A program made the translations under genes and the position numbers. The notes beneath the pieces were generated by a model, which ran no database searches, had not been told where the DNA came from, and saw only the letters and a list, made by a program, of their open reading frames with translations. From NCBI GenBank assembly GCA_009773555.1, contig WSXZ01000022.1, forward strand, positions 1 through 64,000: DNA of 64,000 nt. Direction: 5' to 3'. This document shows, in pieces, positions 59,470-64,000 of the stretch. Position 1 is the stretch's first letter. Every line of letters begins with the position of its first letter. The DNA is from Methylocystaceae bacterium. GTDB taxonomy: Bacteria; Pseudomonadota; Alphaproteobacteria; Rhizobiales; Beijerinckiaceae.

Positions 59470-59925
59470 ATGACCGAAGCCGCCGACACCATGACGCTTG
59501 AGACGACGAAGGGCCCAGTCGTCATCAAATTTCTTTCAGACCTCGCGCCCAATCATGTCGCGCATATCAAGAAGCTCGTCTCGGAGGGATTCTATGATGG
59601 CATCGTCTTCCATCGCGTGATTGACGGCTTCATGGCTCAGACGGGGTGCCCGCGCGGCACGGGCACGGGCGGATCGCAATATCCAGACCTCAAGGCCGAG
59701 TTCAACAGTACGCCGCATGTGCGCGGAACCTGTTCGATGGCTCGCGCGCAAAACCCCGACAGCGCCAATTCGCAGTTCTTCATCTGCTTCGATGATGCGC
59801 GCTTCCTCGACAACAAATATACGGTTTGGGGCGAAGTTGTCTCCGGCATGGAGAATGTCGATAAGATCAAGCGCGGCGAACCGGTGAAAGATCCCGACAA
59901 GATCGTCAAGGCGACGTTGGGTTGA
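59470..59925 (+). CDS. Cytoplasmic peptidyl-prolyl cis-trans isomerase (cyclophilin)
   Basis: The protein has 151 residues without signal peptide, otherwise closely similar to the preceding cyclophilin: FYDGIVFHRVIDGFMAQTGCP, RGTCSMARAQNPDSANSQFFI and WGEVVSGMENVDKI. The two probably arose by duplication and now serve cytoplasm and periplasm. GAGAGGGA lies upstream of the ATG. Confidence 0.93.
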   Translation: MTEAADTMTLETTKGPVVIKFLSDLAPNHVAHIKKLVSEGFYDGIVFHRVIDGFMAQTGCPRGTGTGGSQYPDLKAEFNSTPHVRGTCSMARAQNPDSANSQFFICFDDARFLDNKYTVWGEVVSGMENVDKIKRGEPVKDPDKIVKATLG

Positions 59926-59960
59926 TCGACTGACGCGACAGGGTCGAGCCTTGGGTCAAG

Positions 59961-59985
59961 CATGCGCCCCGGCCTTGGGCGCATG
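59961..59985. repeat. Perfect nine-base-pair hairpin
   Basis: CATGCGCCC and GGGCGCATG arms flank a seven-base loop downstream of the second cyclophilin gene. No T run follows, so it is either a weak terminator or part of a dispersed palindrome. Confidence 0.45.
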
Positions 59986-60092
59986 TGCAGTAAAGACCTG
60001 AGTTGGACGCAGGATTCGGAACTATCTCTCCAGACGCTGGTTGCAAAGTATCGTTCGCCGAGACGGGCGAGCGGAACAGTGGAGAGTATCCG

Positions 60093-60800
60093 ATGAAATC
60101 GCTCAACTTGTTGATCGCTACAGTAGCGGCGATCGCGCTTTCCGCCAGCGTGACAGCGAATGCAGCGCGCGATCGCACGGGCGCGAGCTCGAGCAAGAAT
60201 CAGACTCAGTCTCGCAGCACTCAGCAGGAGAAGCCAGGCCAAGCAGCCAAGGATGCGGAGGATACGACATCTCGCAGCGGCTGGCGCGAAATGGGCCGCG
60301 ACGACGACGTTTCGCCGACCTGGCGAGGCAGCGCCGCGCGCGAACGAATGCGCGATCAGGACAGCCAGCCGGGCATGGACCGCACTATGGACCGCACGGG
60401 CATGGATCGGCAGACGACGAGAGGACGATCCGCAGCTGAAATGCGCGAACTGGATCAGCTCGGCTCCGCCCGCGTGATTTTCTATAGGCTCGGACCCACC
60501 GACATGCGCATGTCGCAGCTGATCGGCAGCGATGTCCGCAACCTGCAGAATGACGACATCGGCGAGATCGAGGACGTCATCTTTGACAATAACAGGAATT
60601 TGCGCGCGGTCATCGTCAGCGTCGGCGGTTTCCTGGGCATCGGCGAGCGCCATATCGCGATTGACCCCTCATCAATGGTCGTTTCCCGGAACGAAGATGG
60701 CGACGTCGAAGCGGTTGTGAACTCGACTCGCGACGATCTGCGGAACGCTCCGGAGTTCCGGTTCGACGAGCGTCGCCGACGCGTCGGCTCATACCAATAA
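60093..60800 (+). CDS. Exported PRC-barrel domain protein
   Basis: The protein has 235 residues. A signal peptide (LLIATVAAIALSASVTANAA) leads to a long polar region rich in Arg, Gln, Ser and Met-Asp-Arg repeats (about 25-125), then a C-terminal PRC-barrel at about 145-225: GSDVRNLQNDDIGEIEDVIFD, VSVGGFLGIGERHIAID and LRNAPEF. It shares the GGFLGIGE and NAPEF motifs with the cytoplasmic PRC protein at 5.2 kb. GGAGAG precedes the ATG at 60093. Confidence 0.88.
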   Translation: MKSLNLLIATVAAIALSASVTANAARDRTGASSSKNQTQSRSTQQEKPGQAAKDAEDTTSRSGWREMGRDDDVSPTWRGSAARERMRDQDSQPGMDRTMDRTGMDRQTTRGRSAAEMRELDQLGSARVIFYRLGPTDMRMSQLIGSDVRNLQNDDIGEIEDVIFDNNRNLRAVIVSVGGFLGIGERHIAIDPSSMVVSRNEDGDVEAVVNSTRDDLRNAPEFRFDERRRRVGSYQ

Positions 60801-60890
60801 GCGCTCGCAGCGGCGCCGGTTGATCGGCAATCGGCGCCGCTGACCGTTCTGGCTTGACCTGACGGAGCTTATGGTTTTTGCAAGCTCCGT

Positions 60891-61952
60891 ATGCGCGTTG
60901 ACCTCTTCGACTTCAACCTCCCGCAAGATAGCATCGCTCTTCGGCCCGCCGATCCCCGCGACAGCGCCCGCATGCTCGTCGCGCTCTGCGGCGGGTCCTT
61001 CGAGGACAGGATCGTTCGCGATCTGCCGAACTTTCTTCGTCCGGGAGACGCGCTCGTCGTCAATGATTCGCGCGTCATTCACGCGCGGCTTTCCGGTCGG
61101 CGCTCGCGCGGCGCGTTGAGCGCCAATGTCGAAGCGACGCTGATCGAACGGCTGGACGCTTCGCGCTGGCGCGCGCTGATGCGCCCGGCAAAGAAGCTCG
61201 CGATCGGTGATCGCATATGTTTTATGGGCCACGGGCGTGCAATTGACGCCCACGTCGAAGCGAAGGGCGAAGACGGCGAGATCACGCTCGTTTTCGAGCT
61301 TCAAGGACCCGCTCTGGATATCGCAATAGAGCAGGCGGGCGTCATGCCGCTGCCGCCCTATATCGCCGGCAAGCGTTCGGCCGACGCGCGGGACGAAAGT
61401 GACTATCAGACGATCTTCGCGCGCGAAGCGGGCGCCGTCGCTGCGCCGACGGCTGGCCTCCACTTCACGCCGCAGCTGCTGGCAGCGATCGAAGCGCGCG
61501 GCGTTCGCCTTTACCGCGTGACGCTGCATGTAGGCGCGGGCACCTTTCTTCCCGTGAAGGCGGAGGACACGGATCTGCACAGGATGCATGAGGAATTCGC
61601 GCGGCTTGACGCTGAAACGGCGCAGGCGCTGAACGACGTGCGAGCGGGAGGCGGACGCATCGTCGCGGTCGGCACGACCGCGCTGCGCGTGCTCGAAAGC
61701 GCCGCGGACGACGCCGGACGGTTTGCGCCTTATGCCGCGCGCACGCGGATCTTCATTACGCCCGGCTATCGTTTCCGCGCCGTGGACATGCTGCTCACCA
61801 ATTTCCATCTCCCGCGCTCGACGCTCTTCATGCTGGTCGCCGCATTCGCCGGCCTCGAGCGCATGAAGGCCGCCTATGCGCATGCCATCAAAAGCGGCTA
61901 TCGCTTTTATTCCTATGGCGACGCTTGTGTGCTTCAGCGTTCCGAAACATGA
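60891..61952 (+). CDS. queA: S-adenosylmethionine:tRNA ribosyltransferase-isomerase
   Basis: QueA transfers and isomerises the ribosyl part of SAM onto preQ1 in tRNA to give epoxyqueuosine. The protein has 353 residues starting [19 protein letters not shown]. Family blocks are [38 protein letters not shown] and the C-terminal [19 protein letters not shown]. The stop overlaps the next start (ATGA). With tgt two genes downstream and queG at 18.4 kb it covers the late queuosine pathway. Confidence 0.96.
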   Translation: MRVDLFDFNLPQDSIALRPADPRDSARMLVALCGGSFEDRIVRDLPNFLRPGDALVVNDSRVIHARLSGRRSRGALSANVEATLIERLDASRWRALMRPAKKLAIGDRICFMGHGRAIDAHVEAKGEDGEITLVFELQGPALDIAIEQAGVMPLPPYIAGKRSADARDESDYQTIFAREAGAVAAPTAGLHFTPQLLAAIEARGVRLYRVTLHVGAGTFLPVKAEDTDLHRMHEEFARLDAETAQALNDVRAGGGRIVAVGTTALRVLESAADDAGRFAPYAARTRIFITPGYRFRAVDMLLTNFHLPRSTLFMLVAAFAGLERMKAAYAHAIKSGYRFYSYGDACVLQRSET

Positions 61953-62281
61953 GCGAGCCTGGCGACATGCGCATCCTCGCGCTCTGGCGTGACGATCCAC
62001 GAGAGGCGCCGATGACCATTGACGCGCGGATTGACGATGCGCGCATCGTTTCGACATGGGATCTTTTCGGCGCATTTGCTCTCGACGGCGATAGCGTGCG
62101 TCCATTCATCCTGCGGCGCGACGGACGAATCGACTTCGGTCTTGGAGAGAGCTGGCGATCTGACCTGCGCGAGGCGACGATAAAGGTCGGGTCAGAGTTC
62201 TCCGTGTGGTTCAATGAAAGCGACAGCGGCCGCTATCGCATCGTGAAGCTCGCCGTACTCGGCGCGAAGGACAGGACGTGA
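61949..62281 (+). CDS. Small protein between queA and tgt, function unknown
   Basis: The protein has 110 residues starting [16 protein letters not shown]. It looks like a compact soluble beta-rich domain, with [19 protein letters not shown] and [12 protein letters not shown]. It overlaps queA at the start and tgt at the stop by four bases each, so all three are translated together. That placement suggests a link to queuosine or tRNA-modification work, but no catalytic motif is visible and I do not recognise the family. Confidence 0.75.
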   Translation: MSEPGDMRILALWRDDPREAPMTIDARIDDARIVSTWDLFGAFALDGDSVRPFILRRDGRIDFGLGESWRSDLREATIKVGSEFSVWFNESDSGRYRIVKLAVLGAKDRT

Positions 62282-63402
62282 CGCAGGCTTTTTCCTTTTC
62301 CGTTCTCGCGACCGACGGTCTTGCCCGCCAAGGCGAAATTCATACGCCGCGTGGAATTATCCGCACGCCGGCCTTCATGCCGGTGGGCACGGCGGCGACG
62401 GTGAAGGCGATGTTCGTCGAAGACGTGCACGCCGCGGGCGCCGACATTCTTCTCGGCAATGTCTACCATCTCATGCTGCGACCGGGCGCAGAGCGGATCG
62501 CGCGGCTGGGCGGACTGCATGAATTCATGCGCTGGCCCTATCCGATCTTGACGGATTCCGGCGGCTTTCAGGTGATGTCGCTTGCGAAGCTGCGCAAGCT
62601 CGATGAAAGCGGCGTGACGTTTCAGTCGCATATCGACGGTTCGCGCCATCATCTTTCGCCCGAACGCTCGATGGAAATTCAGGATCTCCTCGGGTCGGAC
62701 ATTCAGATGCAGCTTGACGAATGCGTGCGCCTGCCATGTTCCGAAAGCGAGGCCGAACGCGCCATGCGTCTTTCGCTGCGTTGGGCCGAGCGTTCGCGTA
62801 AGGCGTTTTGCGAACGCCCGGGCAGGGCGGTGTTCGGGATTGTGCAAGGCGGCGAATCGAAGCGGCTTCGGATCGAAAGCGCCCAAGCGCTCGCCGGCAT
62901 GGATTTCCATGGGATCGCGGTCGGCGGTCTGGCCGTCGGCGAACCTCAGGACGTGATGCTCGACATGCTCGAGACGACCGCCCCGCATTTGCCCGAATCA
63001 AAACCTCGTTATCTGATGGGCGTGGGCGCGCCTGACGACATCGTTCAGGCCGTCGCGCGGGGAATCGACATGTTTGACTGCGTGATGCCGACTCGCGCCG
63101 GCCGACACGGCCTTGCCTATACGCGCCACGGACGGGTGACGTTGCGCAATGCGCGCCACGCCGACGATCCGCGGCCGCTCGACGCGCAGTCATCCTGCCC
63201 CGCCGCGCGCGACTATTCGCGGGCCTATCTGCATCACCTCGTCAAAGCGGGGGAAATCCTCGGGATGATGCTGCTGACGCAGGCCAATGTCGCCTATTAC
63301 CAGGAGCTGATGGCGGGCCTGCGCGCCGCCATCGGCGCTGGGCGCCTCGCCGACTTCATCGCCGAGACGCGCGCCAATTGGATCGAGGGCGAAAGCGCTT
63401 AA
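62278..63402 (+). CDS. tgt: tRNA-guanine(34) transglycosylase
   Basis: Tgt swaps guanine for preQ1 at the wobble base of GUN-anticodon tRNAs. The protein has 374 residues. The nucleophile and general-acid aspartates are in [10 protein letters not shown] and [26 protein letters not shown]. The usual zinc site is mostly absent: the E. coli CxCxxC...H set is replaced by Ser305, Cys307, Ala310 and Ala336. The GTG start overlaps the upstream gene by four bases. Confidence 0.96.
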   Translation: MTQAFSFSVLATDGLARQGEIHTPRGIIRTPAFMPVGTAATVKAMFVEDVHAAGADILLGNVYHLMLRPGAERIARLGGLHEFMRWPYPILTDSGGFQVMSLAKLRKLDESGVTFQSHIDGSRHHLSPERSMEIQDLLGSDIQMQLDECVRLPCSESEAERAMRLSLRWAERSRKAFCERPGRAVFGIVQGGESKRLRIESAQALAGMDFHGIAVGGLAVGEPQDVMLDMLETTAPHLPESKPRYLMGVGAPDDIVQAVARGIDMFDCVMPTRAGRHGLAYTRHGRVTLRNARHADDPRPLDAQSSCPAARDYSRAYLHHLVKAGEILGMMLLTQANVAYYQELMAGLRAAIGAGRLADFIAETRANWIEGESA

Positions 63403-63608
63403 GTCACCTCAGCCGAGTTTACGGACCAGATAATATGGTTTACGAAAACAATATTCGGCGGGGGCGGAGCATGGGCCGCTACCATGAAGAGCTCACCAGA
63501 AGATTTTTGATCGGCGTTCGGCGGGAAGCGCCAGCAAATGCGCGTCGACCGACGCATCTGCGACGCGAGAGCGTTCGCGCGCCCCCGTCAAAATCTAAAC
63601 TGGCGTCG

Positions 63609-63905
63609 ATGGAGAATGGGATGTCGCATCCTGGCGAAATTCTTGCCCGTCATTTGCAGGAACTCGGACTGACGGCGTCGGATCTGGCGCGAGATATCGA
63701 TGTGCCGGTCAATCGGGTCACCGCCATTATCAACGGCCAGCGCGGGGTCACCGCCGATACGGCGCTGCGGCTCGGTCACTGGTTTGGAGTCCAGCCCGAA
63801 GATTGGCTCGAGCTGCAGACGCAATATGAGCTTTCTCTCGCGCGCCGCGCGGCTGGAGCGAGAATCAAGTCATTGCCGAGCCTCGCCGATCGTCAGCGCG
63901 ACTGA
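63609..63905 (+). CDS. HigA-family antitoxin-like XRE protein, no toxin seen
   Basis: The protein has about 98 residues with the HigA/VapI-type motif HPGEILARHLQELGLTASDL and VNRVTAIINGQRGVTADTALRLGHWFG, a helix-turn-helix fold of antitoxins that repress their own operons. A HigB/RelE toxin would normally lie just upstream; the roughly 200 bases there contain only an in-frame extension with no toxin-like pattern. ATG 63609 or 63621 are possible starts. It may be a solitary regulator. Confidence 0.8.
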   Translation: MENGMSHPGEILARHLQELGLTASDLARDIDVPVNRVTAIINGQRGVTADTALRLGHWFGVQPEDWLELQTQYELSLARRAAGARIKSLPSLADRQRD

Positions 63906-63908
63906 GGC

Positions 63909-64000
63909 ATGGGCGCAGTTCAAAAGCTCGCGGAAGCGGAATTTTTTCACGACCTGCGTTGGTCCGCAGAATTCGGCGCGGCGACCCGCGCCGTCGTCGC
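63909..64000 (+). CDS. Start of an unidentified gene, cut by window edge
   Basis: An ATG at 63909 opens a frame through the window end (MGAVQKLAEAEFFHDLRW...). It begins just after the HigA-like stop. Thirty codons are too few to identify it, and coding is not certain. Confidence 0.35.
   Translation, partial: MGAVQKLAEAEFFHDLRWSAEFGAATRAVV

Noticed and set aside
63403-63608. HigB-type toxin upstream of the HigA-like gene
   Set aside because: Only an in-frame Arg-rich extension is present; no RelE-like toxin pattern was found.

Overview
The window is GC-rich, densely coded chromosomal DNA from an alphaproteobacterium, most likely of the order Hyphomicrobiales (Rhizobiales). The evidence is the coaD / two cyclophilins / queA / tgt block, a cysteine-poor Tgt, a short GTG-started S21, a Zur-like box ahead of a ZnuABC-type operon, a HisKA_2-type sensor kinase, a CrtF-like methyltransferase and a nitrogenase-associated ArsC-like protein. 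A Methylocystaceae/Beijerinckiaceae-type host is my best guess, but no diagnostic gene such as pmo is present. Nothing looks like a prophage, CRISPR array or intact insertion sequence. Most genes are housekeeping or conserved accessory genes.

Layout. 1-2.6 kb: a metal-uptake operon read leftward (small membrane protein, znuC, broken znuB, znuA) under a Zur-like palindrome. 2.8-6.9 kb: rpsU, a TPR lipoprotein, a TerC-type membrane protein, a PRC-barrel protein and a sorbosone-dehydrogenase-like protein. 6.9-16 kb: mtaB-dapF, a membrane-anchored GyrI-like protein, mazEF with its own palindrome, a gluzincin-like protease, a DUF2975/XRE pair, a broken lipoprotein, carA, a YqeY protein, thiD and an orphan MNT nucleotidyltransferase. 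16-23 kb: WD40 protein, O-antigen-ligase-like membrane protein, queG, a GAF histidine kinase, a GST, a SIMPL protein and an ArsC-like protein. 23-32 kb: a P-type ATPase running into a HlyD-like adaptor, tRNA(CAU), an Ald2-like aldolase and mtnA (methylthioadenosine salvage), then a FemAB-like acyltransferase, an Anbu proteasome-like peptidase and tsaC. 32-44 kb: NAAA-like amidase, pgi, a broken cytochrome-like gene, DoxX, CrtF-like methyltransferase, tRNA-Arg with a recombinase-like remnant, a broken TonB copper receptor with a DUF2946 partner, a LuxR regulator, Hsp20 and a proline-rich secreted protein. 44-52 kb: glutamate synthase gltB and gltD with a diguanylate cyclase between them. 52-64 kb: L,D-transpeptidase, DUF459 protein, RNase T2, rlmJ, an Arg/Trp-rich secreted peptide, GST, LysM protein, coaD, two cyclophilins, a second PRC-barrel protein, queA, tgt and a HigA-like antitoxin.

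The most striking window-wide signal is that at least six genes (znuB, a lipoprotein, the ATPase/HlyD pair, a cytochrome-like gene, the TonB copper receptor and gltB) are broken in the same way. The reading frame switches at one point, and in most of them a short conserved stretch is missing there. gltB is highly conserved and normally important, so small assembly deletions are the simplest explanation, though real decay cannot be excluded. If the ATPase/HlyD break is such an error, the locus encodes one protein: a type II P-type ATPase with an eleventh transmembrane helix carrying a periplasmic adaptor. I consider that the best candidate for an unusual system here.

Several genes converge on tRNA modification: queG, queA and tgt (queuosine), tsaC (t6A) and mtaB (ms2t6A). 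They are scattered across the window rather than forming one operon.
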